In this document: one piece after another, positions 28,701 to 36,968 of the stretch | How the letters are laid out: each line of letters begins with the position of its first letter | How positions within the stretch are numbered: position 1 is the first letter of the stretch | Assembly: GCF_013337285.1 (NCBI RefSeq) | Contig: NZ_SUPW01000007.1 | Span: 1-64,000 of the forward strand | Source of the DNA: Agrobacterium tumefaciens | Lineage (GTDB): Bacteria > Pseudomonadota > Alphaproteobacteria > Rhizobiales > Rhizobiaceae | Reading direction: 5' to 3' | DNA: 64,000 nt | Translations under genes and position numbers: made by a program | Notes under the pieces: generated by a model | The model's database searches: none | Told to the model about the DNA's origin: nothing | Seen by the model: only the letters and a program-made list of their open reading frames with translations

Positions 28701-29443
28701 TGTCGCGCGTCGCGGCCGGCAATCTTTATGTGAACCGCAACATCATCGGCGCGGTTGTCGGCGTGCAGCCCTTTGGCGGACGCGGTCTTTCCGGCACCGG
28801 CCCCAAGGCCGGCGGCCCGCTCTATCTCGGCCGCATGACGCAGGCTGCGCCGAAGATTGACCGGGTCGCAAGCCAGCAGGATCAGGCCGCCATCGATCTT
28901 GCCCGCTGGCTGGATGAAAACGGCGAAACCGTTGCGGCTGAAGCCGCACGGCAGGCGGCAGCACTTTCCGGTCTCGGCTTCGAAACCGAGCTGGCAGGCC
29001 CCGTCGGCGAACGAAACGTGTATGCGCTGCATCCGCGCGGCAGGATCCTGCTGGTCCCGGCAACCGAACAGGGGCTTTACCGCCAGCTTGCGGCAGCGCT
29101 CGCCACCGGAAACACGGCCGTCATCGACAATGCCTCTGGTCTCGAAAAATCGATCTATGGACTGCCGGCAACCGTCACCTCGCGCATCGTCTGGGCGGAT
29201 GACTGGGCAAAATCCGGTCCCTTTGCGGGTGCCTTGGTCGAGGGTGACGCGGAGCGCATCGTGACGACCAACAAAAAAATCGCCACCCTGCCCGGCCCGC
29301 TGGTTCTCGTGCAGGCCGCGACCACGGAAGCGCTTTCCGGTGAAAGCCAGCCCTATAATCTCGACTGGCTGGTCGAAGAAGTCTCCGTCAGCGTCAACAC
29401 GACCGCGGCCGGCGGCAATGCAAGCCTGATGAGTATCGGCTGA
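25769..29443 (+). CDS. putA: Bifunctional proline dehydrogenase / delta-1-pyrroline-5-carboxylate dehydrogenase
   Basis: The enzyme oxidises proline to glutamate in two linked steps, the first passing electrons to quinone. The 1224-residue protein has a PRODH barrel (about 190-490, with VRLVKGAYWD and FATHN) and an ALDH domain (about 560-1010, with catalytic Cys in SAGQRCSALR and the FGGRGLSGTGPKAGG signature). A C-terminal domain of about 200 residues is typical of long type-B PutA. No ribbon-helix-helix domain is seen at the N-terminus, so it should not repress itself; regulation falls to PutR. The ATG at 25769 was chosen because the 24-codon upstream extension is basic and unlike any PutA. 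Confidence 0.95.
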   Translation: MADGASNAGVAVNGIFQNFAPPVREQSPLRKAITAAYRRPEEECLAPLIEAATVTPEQTKAIRTTAGKLIEALRAKTKGTGVEGLVQEYSLSSHEGVALMCLAEALLRIPDTATRDALIRDKIARGDWKSHIGGGRSLFVNAATWGLVITGKLTSTVNDSGLSAALTKLISRAGEPVIRRGVDMAMRMMGEQFVTGETIGEAIKRSRPLEEKGFQYSYDMLGEAATTARDAERYYKDYENAIHAIGKASAGRGIYGGPGISIKLSALHPRYARAQAERVMAELLPRVKSLMLLSKKYDIGLNIDAEEADRLELSLDLLEELALDKDLAGWNGLGFVVQAYGRRCPFVLDYIIDLARRSGRRIMVRLVKGAYWDAEIKRAQVDGLEDFPVFTRKVHTDVSYIACARKLLDARDVIFPQFATHNAQSMATIYHLAGPEFKLGDYEFQCLHGMGEPLYSEVVGKKKLDRPCRFYAPVGTHETLLAYLVRRLLENGANSSFVNRIADPAVPVDSLLDDPVTVVKAYAVPGARHDRIAAPAGLFGPERKNSAGLDLSSETTLSALDSTLKAAAATEWKAAAPQVSGQTRPVLNPGDHTDVVGHVTEPTEADAEAAMQRAAASTWPSTPVEERAACLERAADAMQAEMPKLLGLIMREAGKSMPNAIAEVREAIDFLRYYAAEARKNFKAGETPLGPVVCISPWNFPLAIFIGQVAAALVAGNPVLAKPAEETPLIAAQGVRLLHEAGVPQDAVQLMPGDGKTGAALVGSPLTAGVMFTGSTEVARLIQGQLAGRVLTNGQPVPLIAETGGQNAMIVDSSALAEQVVADVIASAFDSAGQRCSALRILCLQEDVADRTLTMLKGALHELRIGRTDRLSVDVGPVITAEAKGIIEKHVDDMRALGHRIEQITLAGETGKGTFVPPTIIEMKSLADLKREVFGPVLHVIRFKRDNLDRLIDEINATGYGLTFGLHTRLDDTIQHVLSRVAAGNLYVNRNIIGAVVGVQPFGGRGLSGTGPKAGGPLYLGRMTQAAPKIDRVASQQDQAAIDLARWLDENGETVAAEAARQAAALSGLGFETELAGPVGERNVYALHPRGRILLVPATEQGLYRQLAAALATGNTAVIDNASGLEKSIYGLPATVTSRIVWADDWAKSGPFAGALVEGDAERIVTTNKKIATLPGPLVLVQAATTEALSGESQPYNLDWLVEEVSVSVNTTAAGGNASLMSIG

Positions 29444-29466
29444 GCGGCACCATTGCCCAAAACAAA

Positions 29467-29496
29467 ATCGGCGCGGAAAAATCCGCGCCGATAAAA
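29467..29496. terminator. Bidirectional terminator between putA and the aldehyde dehydrogenase gene
   Basis: ATCGGCGCGGA and TCCGCGCCGAT pair around an AAAA loop, with short A runs on both sides. Confidence 0.7.
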
Positions 29497-29545
29497 GCAA
29501 TACCACAGATCATCATCGCTCCATACGAGCGACAGGTCGCAGATG

Positions 29546-31075
29546 TCATTCGATGTCGAAGGACACGCCCTGCGCCAGCGGCAGCGACTTCGAATAATTG
29601 ACCGTGTTGGTGGCGCGGCGCATATAGGCTTTCCACGCATCCGAACCAGATTCACGGCCGCCGCCGGTTTCCTTTTCACCACCGAAAGCGCCACCGATTT
29701 CCGCACCCGATGTGCCGATATTGACGTTGGCGATGCCGCAATCCGAGCCTTCCGACGACAGGAAACGTTCCGATTCCTGAATATCGCGGGTGAAGATCGA
29801 CGATGAAAGACCGGCGGCGACGGCGTTATGCGCGTCGATCGCCTGATCGAGATCGCTGTATTTCATGACATAGAGGATCGGCGCGAAGGTCTCTTCCAGC
29901 ACCGGGCCAACCTGTTGAGGCATTTCGACAAGCGCGGGCTTCACATAATAAGCATCCGCCGCACCCGTATCCACACGTCCGCCGCCATTCACCACGCCGT
30001 CATGGGCTTTCGCCGCCTCAAGCGCCTTCTGCATGCCGTCAAACGCCGCCTTGTCGACCAGCGGGCCGACGAGTGCCGAAGTTTCCAGCGGATTGCCGAC
30101 AGAGACGGAGGCATAAGCCTTTTTCAGGCGCGGCACGAGCTGATCGTAAACGCTGTCATGCACGAAGAGACGGCGAAGCGTGGTGCAGCGCTGGCCGGCC
30201 GTGCCCATGGCGCCAAAGGCAATGGCGCGGAGCGCCATGTCGAGATCGGCGGACGGGCACACGATGCCGGCATTGTTGCCGCCGAGTTCCAGAATGGCGC
30301 GGGCAAAGCGCTTTGCCAGACGCGGGCCGACATCACGGCCCATGCGGGTGGAGCCGGTGGCAGAGACCAGCGGCACCTTGGGATTATCCACCAATGCTTC
30401 ACCCACGGCGCGATCACCGATCAGAAGCTGCGAAAGACCGTCCGGCGCATCGCCGAAGCGGGCAGCGGCCCGTTCGAAGATGCCCTGAACGGCCAGCGCC
30501 GTCAGCGGCGTCTTTTCCGATGGCTTCCAGACCACCGAATTGCCGCAAACGATGGCGAGTGCTGCATTCCACGACCAGACGGCGACGGGGAAATTGAAGG
30601 CCGAGATGACGCCGACGACACCGAGCGGATGCCAGGTCTCCATCATGCGGTGGCCGGGACGTTCGGTGGCGATGGTGAGGCCATAAAGCTGGCGGGAAAG
30701 ACCGACGGCGAAATCGCAGATATCGATCATTTCCTGCACTTCGCCGAGACCTTCGGACGGGATCTTGCCCGCTTCCAATGACACGAGACGGCCGAGATCG
30801 GTCTTGAAGGCGCGCAGCTCTTCGCCAAGCAACCGGATCAGCTCGCCACGGCGCGGCGCCGGCACATTGCGCCACTGCTTGAAGGCGGCATCGGCCTTAT
30901 CGACCACGGCTGCCACGCCCTCGACCGAAACGGTCTTCAGGTTCGCGACCTGCTCACCCGTCACCGGGCTGAAGGACGCCATGGTGCCGCCGGTATAAAG
31001 ATCGCGGGCAACACCCATCCTGTCGAGCAAGGCGGCTGCTTCCTGTTTCACGTCAAGCTTCGTGGTCGCATCCAT
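29546..31075 (-). CDS. ALDH7-like aldehyde dehydrogenase (alpha-aminoadipic semialdehyde / piperideine-6-carboxylate dehydrogenase)
   Basis: This 509-residue NAD-dependent ALDH has the cofactor region SAFNFPVAVWSWNAALAI, catalytic Glu in LELGGNNAGIV and nucleophile Cys in TAGQRCTTLRR. The sequence resembles the ALDH7/AMADH branch (lysine breakdown to aminoadipate) more than betaine or succinate-semialdehyde enzymes. That substrate assignment is from family resemblance. The frame opens with TTG at 31081, but ATG at 31075 has AAAGGA at a better distance. A divergent LysR gene 202 bases away is the probable regulator. Confidence 0.85.
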   Translation of the reverse strand: MDATTKLDVKQEAAALLDRMGVARDLYTGGTMASFSPVTGEQVANLKTVSVEGVAAVVDKADAAFKQWRNVPAPRRGELIRLLGEELRAFKTDLGRLVSLEAGKIPSEGLGEVQEMIDICDFAVGLSRQLYGLTIATERPGHRMMETWHPLGVVGVISAFNFPVAVWSWNAALAIVCGNSVVWKPSEKTPLTALAVQGIFERAAARFGDAPDGLSQLLIGDRAVGEALVDNPKVPLVSATGSTRMGRDVGPRLAKRFARAILELGGNNAGIVCPSADLDMALRAIAFGAMGTAGQRCTTLRRLFVHDSVYDQLVPRLKKAYASVSVGNPLETSALVGPLVDKAAFDGMQKALEAAKAHDGVVNGGGRVDTGAADAYYVKPALVEMPQQVGPVLEETFAPILYVMKYSDLDQAIDAHNAVAAGLSSSIFTRDIQESERFLSSEGSDCGIANVNIGTSGAEIGGAFGGEKETGGGRESGSDAWKAYMRRATNTVNYSKSLPLAQGVSFDIE

Positions 31076-31277
31076 GTCCAATTATCCTTTTTGGCTGAAA
31101 GGGGAGGAAAGGCCGTTTTTGATACGGCGCTTTCAACTCCCGTCGCTCTTCTTTCCCCGAATTTGTCAACGGCGCCGCCAAGCCGGCAAAACACCATTCC
31201 ATTCTTTCCCGTAATCATATATGGGCATAACAACCCTTTTCCAATGAGGAAAGCGGGTAAGTTGATGCGAGAACGGA

Positions 31278-32180
31278 ATGGATCCACGCAGACGACTGGT
31301 CCCCGATATCGTCACCCTGCAGGCGTTTGAATGCGCGGCACGGCATGGCAATTTTACCCGTGCGGCGGAAGAACTCAACCTCACGCAGAGCGCGGTGAGC
31401 CGGCAGATCGGCGAACTGGAAGCGCAGACGGGAATGCAGCTTTTCGAGCGCATCCGCAGGCGTGTCGTGCTTTCGGAGGCGGGCCGCAAATTCCTGCCCG
31501 ATGTACGGCGCCTGTTGCAGCAATCCGAGCAGTTGATGGTGCGTGCGGTCTCGGCCGGAACATCGCACGCATCGCTTTCCGTCGCAACGTTACCAACCTT
31601 TGGCTCCCGCTGGCTGATGCCCCGCCTCTCCCGCTTCATCGATGCCAATCCGGATATGGCGATCACGATCGGCTCGCGCTCGCATCCCTTCGATTTCGAC
31701 GAGGAAGGGTTTGATCTCGCCATTCACTATGGCCAGCCGGTCTGGGCGCATGGAACCTGCACGTTTTTATGCAATGAGGTGATCGTGCCGGTCGCGAGCC
31801 CCGCCCTGCTCAGCCGCGCCAACGTGAACCGGGCGCAGGATTTGGCCGAACACCCATTGCTGCATGTGACGACGCGGCCCAAACTATGGACGGAATGGCT
31901 GGAGATGAACGGGGTGACGGCGGAAAATGCCTATCATGGCAGCCGTTTCGACCAGTTCTCGATGATCATCGAAGCCGCCGCAAGCGGCATCGGTTTTGCC
32001 CTTCTGCCGAAATATCTCATCGAGGCGGAACTAGCCTCCGGCCGCCTCGAAATCGTCTTCGACATCCCCTTGCAGACCGACAAGAGCTATTACGTCGCCC
32101 TGCCGGAAGGGCGGCAGGACAATGCGCTTGCCCGTGCCTTTCAGGCCTGGCTTCTCGATCAGGTAGGCAAGCCGGTCTGA
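31278..32180 (+). CDS. LysR family regulator (GcvA-like)
   Basis: This 300-residue regulator has the N-terminal winged helix (VTLQAFECAARHGNFTRAAEEL, LTQSAVSRQIGELEA) and a periplasmic-binding-like effector domain. The sequence is of the GcvA/AmpR-like subgroup, often amino-acid responsive. It is divergent from the ALDH7-like gene, so it probably controls that gene and itself from the shared 202-bp spacer. The effector is unknown. Confidence 0.88.
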   Translation: MDPRRRLVPDIVTLQAFECAARHGNFTRAAEELNLTQSAVSRQIGELEAQTGMQLFERIRRRVVLSEAGRKFLPDVRRLLQQSEQLMVRAVSAGTSHASLSVATLPTFGSRWLMPRLSRFIDANPDMAITIGSRSHPFDFDEEGFDLAIHYGQPVWAHGTCTFLCNEVIVPVASPALLSRANVNRAQDLAEHPLLHVTTRPKLWTEWLEMNGVTAENAYHGSRFDQFSMIIEAAASGIGFALLPKYLIEAELASGRLEIVFDIPLQTDKSYYVALPEGRQDNALARAFQAWLLDQVGKPV

Positions 32181-32200
32181 TTTTCACCGGCGACCAAACC

Positions 32201-33088
32201 TCAAAGGCGATTGCGGAAAAACGGGTTCCAGCGCACGGTGCCGAGCCTTACCTTTTCACGGATCATCGTAAGTAGTCCCGATCCAGCGATGACGGCGAGA
32301 CCCAGCACCGCAACGGCGTCAGGGTACTCGTGAAAGAAGGTCATGCCGATCGCCACCGCCCAGAGGATTTGCGAATAATGCGAAGGCGCGATCTGGCTTG
32401 CGGGCGCAATGCGGGTCGCAACCAGAAGGGTGATCTGTCCCGTTGCAGTGCAAAGGCCGATGAAGGCGAAGGCCAGAAGCTGGTGCAGGTTGGGCATGAC
32501 GAAATCGGGAATCGAGGCGATGCCATTAAAAGTCAGGCCGTAAATCAGCAGCACACCCATGATCGAGGTGCGCTTTTCCTTTCCCGCCAGCGAGCGCAGC
32601 AGCACGATGGTCATTGCCGCCAGGAACGCCACGCCGATGGCGGCAAAATGCCCGAGTTCCAGCGACTTGAAGCCCGGCCGCACAACGAGAATGACGCCGA
32701 CGATGCCGGCCAGAACCGCTGCCCAGCGCCACGGGCCGATATTCTCCTTCAGCACCACGGCGGAAAGGACGGTGACGAAAAGCGGCGACAGAAAGATCAG
32801 CGCATAGGCTTCCGCCAGCGGAATGGTGGTGAAGGCATAGATGCCGAAAATGCCGGCGAAGAGACCGGAAATCGCGCGCCCATGCACCGCGAAGGGCCGG
32901 CTCATGCGCCAGAATTCGCGCCACCTTTCCTCACGCGGCTTGCTGAAAAAGATGAAGATGCCGGAGAAGAGGATGCTGAAGAAGCCGATTTCGAAAACGC
33001 TGATCTGCGATCCAAGCGACTTGATGGTGGCATCGCCCATGGAAAAGGTCGCATAAGCGAACAGACCGAGCAGAAAACCCTTTTGCAT
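32201..33088 (-). CDS. EamA/DMT-family permease
   Basis: This 295-residue inner-membrane protein has ten predicted helices in two EamA repeats (about 5-135 and 150-280). Family members export amino acids, nucleotides or small metabolites; the substrate cannot be read from sequence. ATG at 33088 follows GGGGAAGTGAC; a 12-codon upstream extension lacks support. It is convergent with the LysR gene, 20 bases away, with no clear terminator between. Confidence 0.87.
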   Translation of the reverse strand: MQKGFLLGLFAYATFSMGDATIKSLGSQISVFEIGFFSILFSGIFIFFSKPREERWREFWRMSRPFAVHGRAISGLFAGIFGIYAFTTIPLAEAYALIFLSPLFVTVLSAVVLKENIGPWRWAAVLAGIVGVILVVRPGFKSLELGHFAAIGVAFLAAMTIVLLRSLAGKEKRTSIMGVLLIYGLTFNGIASIPDFVMPNLHQLLAFAFIGLCTATGQITLLVATRIAPASQIAPSHYSQILWAVAIGMTFFHEYPDAVAVLGLAVIAGSGLLTMIREKVRLGTVRWNPFFRNRL

Positions 33089-33469
33089 GTCACTTCCCCG
33101 AACACCGACCGCAATGCAAAGCATCCCCCGGCCGCGTGGAACGCGACCCGGACGCCCCTTAAAGGGACAGACAGTCTGGCAGATTTGATCCTCACCCTAT
33201 GGCTAGACCCGGCTACCTATGAGTGCAAGCCGCAAAAGAAGCAAAATTGCCCAATTGGACCCGGCCAGTGCAAATGGCTGCAAGGTGCGGCAAATTTGTC
33301 CCGCCGCCGCCATCACATCACCGTCATGGAAAGAGGTTAGCCGGTGTTGATCGTAGCGCTTGGCGACGGGCATGAAGGCGGCTAAATATTATCTTGTGAT
33401 TTTCGCCCGCCGATTTCCCCGGCTGGTATTACCGCGTTAACATGGCCTCGCTAACCGAAAGGAAAAAGA
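33089..33469. other. 381-bp divergent spacer between the EamA permease and ugd
   Basis: It must hold both promoters. I see no gene, tRNA or known operator. Short direct repeats of a GCAAA/GCAAG theme occur at 33226-33300 (GCAAGCCGCAAAAGAAGCAAAATT..., GTGCAAATGGCTGCAAGGTGCGGCAAATT). They could be a regulator site. Confidence 0.35.
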
Positions 33470-34801
33470 ATGCGGATTGTGATGATCGGTTCAGGTTATG
33501 TCGGCCTCGTGTCCGGCGCGTGTTTTGCAGATTTCGGTCACGATGTGGTCTGCGTCGACAAGATGCCGGAGAAGATCGAGGCCCTGAAAAAAGGCCAAAT
33601 TCCGATCTTCGAACCGGGTCTGGAGACGATCGTCGCCAACAACGCCAGGGCGGGCCGGTTGAGTTTCACCACCGATCTAACCGCTGCCGTCGCCAATGCC
33701 GAGGTCGTCTTCATCGCGGTCGGCACGCCCTCGCGACGCGGCGATGGCCATGCCGATCTCGGTTATGTCTATGCGGCAGCAAAAGAGATCGCCCATGCGC
33801 TGGATGGTTTCACCGTCATCGTCACCAAATCCACCGTTCCCGTCGGCACCGGCGATGAGGTGGAGCGTATCATTCGCGAGGAAAACCCTTCCGCCGATTT
33901 CGCCGTGGTGTCCAACCCGGAATTCCTGCGCGAAGGTGCAGCCATCGAGGATTTCAAGCGGCCGGACCGTATCGTCGTTGGCCTTTCGGACGAGCGCGCC
34001 CGCCCTGTCATGACGGAGGTTTACCGTCCGCTCTACCTCAACCAGTCGCCGCTGCTCTTCACCACGCGGCGCGCCTCGGAACTGATCAAATATGCCGCCA
34101 ACGCTTTTCTGGCGATGAAGATCACCTTCATCAACGAAATGGCCGACCTCTGCGAAAAGGTCGGCGCCAATGTGCAGGACGTGTCGCGCGGCATCGGTCT
34201 CGATGGCCGCATCGGCTCGAAGTTTCTGCATGCCGGCCCGGGATATGGCGGCTCCTGTTTCCCAAAGGATACGCTGGCGCTCGCCAAGACCGCGCAGGAT
34301 TATGATGCGCCGGTGCGGCTGATCGAAACCACCATCGCCATCAACGACAATCGCAAGCGCGCCATGGGCCGCAAGGTCATCAACGCCATGGGCGGCGACG
34401 TGCGCGGCAAGAAGATCGCCGTGCTTGGCCTTACCTTCAAGCCGAATACCGACGACATGCGCGACAGCCCGGCAATCGCCATCATCCAGACCCTGCAGGA
34501 TGGCGGTGCACGGGTTGTGGGCTACGACCCCGAAGGCATGGCGAATGCCCGCCATCTGATGGAGGATATCGAATACGCAACAGGTCCCTACGAGGCGGCG
34601 GAAGATGCCGATGCGGTGGTGATCGTGACGGAATGGAATCAGTTCCGCGCGCTTGATCTGCCGCGCCTGAAGGCGATCATGAAAAACCCTGTTCTGGTGG
34701 ACCTGCGCAATATTTACCGCACGGATGAAGTCGCCGCGCATGGCTTCATCTATGCTGCCGTCGGCCGCCCGCATGAGGGTGGCTCCGGCAAAGAACTTTA
34801 G
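33470..34801 (+). CDS. ugd: UDP-glucose 6-dehydrogenase (RkpK-like)
   Basis: This 443-residue enzyme oxidises UDP-glucose to UDP-glucuronate, using two NAD. It has the N-terminal Rossmann motif IGSGYVGLVSG, catalytic Cys in GPGYGGSCFPKDT (near residue 260), the Lys in VLGLTFKPNTDDMRDSP, and a C-terminal UDP-binding domain. It is 86 bases from the epimerase gene, so the pair makes UDP-glucuronate and UDP-galacturonate for LPS, capsule or membrane lipids. GAAAGGAAAAAG precedes the start. Confidence 0.95.
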   Translation: MRIVMIGSGYVGLVSGACFADFGHDVVCVDKMPEKIEALKKGQIPIFEPGLETIVANNARAGRLSFTTDLTAAVANAEVVFIAVGTPSRRGDGHADLGYVYAAAKEIAHALDGFTVIVTKSTVPVGTGDEVERIIREENPSADFAVVSNPEFLREGAAIEDFKRPDRIVVGLSDERARPVMTEVYRPLYLNQSPLLFTTRRASELIKYAANAFLAMKITFINEMADLCEKVGANVQDVSRGIGLDGRIGSKFLHAGPGYGGSCFPKDTLALAKTAQDYDAPVRLIETTIAINDNRKRAMGRKVINAMGGDVRGKKIAVLGLTFKPNTDDMRDSPAIAIIQTLQDGGARVVGYDPEGMANARHLMEDIEYATGPYEAAEDADAVVIVTEWNQFRALDLPRLKAIMKNPVLVDLRNIYRTDEVAAHGFIYAAVGRPHEGGSGKEL

Positions 34802-34887
34802 CGATCTGTCGTCTGGAATTTCACTGAAACAATTTTCGCGCTTCGGTTTAACCGCAAACGCACCAACAGATTCGGGATATAGTCATC

Positions 34888-35910
34888 ATGCGTTATCTGG
34901 TTACCGGCACGGCTGGCTTCATCGGCTTTTACGTCGCAAAGCGGCTGCTGGATGCCGGCCACTTCGTGACCGGCTTCGACGGCATGACGAAATATTATGA
35001 TGTCAGCCTGAAAGAAAAGCGCCACGCCATCCTTTCCCGCTCCAACGGCTTCCGGGCCGAAATCGGCATGCTGGAAGATACCGATGCGCTGAAGCGGGCG
35101 GCGGAGGCCGCAGAACCGGAAATCATCATCCATCTCGCCGCCCAGGCCGGTGTTCGTTACAGCCTTGAAAATCCGCGCGCCTATATCGATTCCAATCTCA
35201 TCGGCTCGTTCAACATGCTGGAGCTCGCGAGAAGCCTTGACGTCAAGCACCTGATGCTGGCATCGACCTCCTCCATCTACGGCGCCAACGAAAAAATCCC
35301 CTTTGCGGAGAGCGACAAGGCCGACGAGCCGATGACGCTTTATGCCGCCACCAAAAAATCGATGGAGCTGATGGCGCATAGCTATGCACATCTGCACAAA
35401 TTACCCACCACAGCATTCCGCTTCTTTACGGTCTACGGGCCATGGGGCCGGCCGGACATGGCGCCGATCAAATTCGTCGATGCCGTCTCCAACGGCCGGC
35501 CGATCGATATTTACGGCCAAGGCAATATGAGCCGCGACTTCACCTATATCGACGATCTGGTCGAAGGCATCGTCCGGTTGAGCCAGATCATCCCGTCGGA
35601 AGAAAACCGGGTTACGCAGGAAGGTGTCACCGACACACTCTCGCACCACGCGCCCTTCCGCGTCGTCAATATTGGCGGCGGCCAGCCGGTGGAGCTGATG
35701 CAATTCGTCGAAACGATCGAAAAGGCAGTCGGCAAGCCGGCAATCCGCAACATGCTGCCGATGCAGCAGGGCGACGTTCCGCGCACCTTTGCCTCACCCG
35801 ATCTTCTGAGGGCATTGACCGGTTATGTGCCACAAACCCCGGTCGAGGAGGGCATCAAGGCCCTCGTCGCCTGGTATGGGCAAATGCAATCATCCGAACT
35901 GCGGGAGTAG
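34888..35910 (+). CDS. lpsL: UDP-glucuronate 4-epimerase (LpsL-like)
   Basis: This 340-residue extended SDR has the NAD motif [14 protein letters not shown], catalytic STSSIYG, and the Tyr-Lys pair in [10 protein letters not shown]. The [10 protein letters not shown] and [11 protein letters not shown] stretches are typical of UDP-glucuronate epimerases. It follows the UDP-glucose dehydrogenase, whose product is its substrate. It ends one base before the stop codon of the convergent ATP-grasp gene, with no terminator in the gap. Confidence 0.92.
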   Translation: MRYLVTGTAGFIGFYVAKRLLDAGHFVTGFDGMTKYYDVSLKEKRHAILSRSNGFRAEIGMLEDTDALKRAAEAAEPEIIIHLAAQAGVRYSLENPRAYIDSNLIGSFNMLELARSLDVKHLMLASTSSIYGANEKIPFAESDKADEPMTLYAATKKSMELMAHSYAHLHKLPTTAFRFFTVYGPWGRPDMAPIKFVDAVSNGRPIDIYGQGNMSRDFTYIDDLVEGIVRLSQIIPSEENRVTQEGVTDTLSHHAPFRVVNIGGGQPVELMQFVETIEKAVGKPAIRNMLPMQQGDVPRTFASPDLLRALTGYVPQTPVEEGIKALVAWYGQMQSSELRE

Positions 35911-35911
35911 T

Positions 35912-36958
35912 TCAGAGCGTTGCGAGCAACCGGTTGGAGAGCGCGCCACCCGATGCGGCCTGCATGGAGACTTTGGTTTCCACTGCTTCGATGATCGTAT
36001 CGCTGAAATCAACATTGGTGAGTTCGAGGATATTCGATAACCCACCGGGCGAAAACACGTTCACCTCCAGTATCTTGTCGCCAACAATATCAAGCCCCAC
36101 GAGGAACATGCCGTCCTCCACCAGCTTCGGCCGCATCATTTCAGCCAGCGCCACGATGTCGTCCGTCACCTTCACCGCTTCCGCCGTGCCTTTGGCGTGG
36201 ATGTTGGAGCGAAGATCGCCTTTGGCCGGCACGCGACGAAGCGCTGCATATTGGCCGTCCCGCATCAGCGGCCGGCCATTCATCATGAAGAAGCGAATAT
36301 CGCCGTCCTTGGCGGCCGGCAGATAGGCCTGCGCGATCAGATAACCCTCAAGGCTGACCGCCTCGAAAATCTGGTTGAGGTTGGCTTCCTTGCTGGAGCC
36401 GATCTTGAAGACATTCTTGCCGCCGGAGCCCTGCAGCGGCTTGACGATGACGCCCTTGGGATGGGCATCGGCAAAGGCCCGGATTTCCTCGACATTACGC
36501 GAAATGATCGTGGTCGGCCGGACGATTTCGGGAAAGCTCTGGAAATAGAGCTTGTTCTGCGCCAGCGCCAGACCTTCCGGATCGTTCAGCACCACAACGC
36601 CGCGCTGTTCGGCAAGCCGCCCGAACAGAATGCCGGCATGCACGGCCCATGGCCGTGTCGTCTGGTCGAGCGACGGGTCGTTGCGCAGCATCAGCGCGTC
36701 GATTTCCTCGATATCCATGGTCCGCCGCTCCAGCGCCTTATCCTGAAGCGTGGTGTGGAATGTCTCGCCCTTCTTGATTTTCGCCTTCGGCAGTACGGTG
36801 GCATGGATGGTCAGGCTGTCATCCGACCGCAAGGTGAAGTCGCCGGGTGTGAGATAAACCACCTCATGGCCGCGATTGAGCGCCGCCCTGGCCAGCAGGC
36901 CGGTAGCGTAATTTGGTCCCTCGGTCTCGATGGAATTGACGAAAAATGCAATACGCAT
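35912..36958 (-). CDS. Glutathione synthetase-like ATP-grasp ligase
   Basis: This 348-residue ATP-grasp protein resembles prokaryotic glutathione synthetase: N-terminal domain (FFVNSIETEGPNYATG, LMLRNDPS), then the ATP-grasp fold with VIVKPLQGSGGKNVFKI, DIRFFMMNG and metal-binding VGLDIVGDKILEVNVFSPGG. Genuine gshB normally sits elsewhere in rhizobial genomes with other neighbours. It is the last gene of an operon with a QEGLA-type peptidase and an N-formylglutamate amidohydrolase-like protein, so it more likely ligates another carboxylate-amine pair. The ATG at 36958 has AGGAGGGGC in front and lies 10 bases after the QEGLA gene. Confidence 0.85.
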   Translation of the reverse strand: MRIAFFVNSIETEGPNYATGLLARAALNRGHEVVYLTPGDFTLRSDDSLTIHATVLPKAKIKKGETFHTTLQDKALERRTMDIEEIDALMLRNDPSLDQTTRPWAVHAGILFGRLAEQRGVVVLNDPEGLALAQNKLYFQSFPEIVRPTTIISRNVEEIRAFADAHPKGVIVKPLQGSGGKNVFKIGSSKEANLNQIFEAVSLEGYLIAQAYLPAAKDGDIRFFMMNGRPLMRDGQYAALRRVPAKGDLRSNIHAKGTAEAVKVTDDIVALAEMMRPKLVEDGMFLVGLDIVGDKILEVNVFSPGGLSNILELTNVDFSDTIIEAVETKVSMQAASGGALSNRLLATL

Positions 36959-36968
36959 GAAGCCCCTC

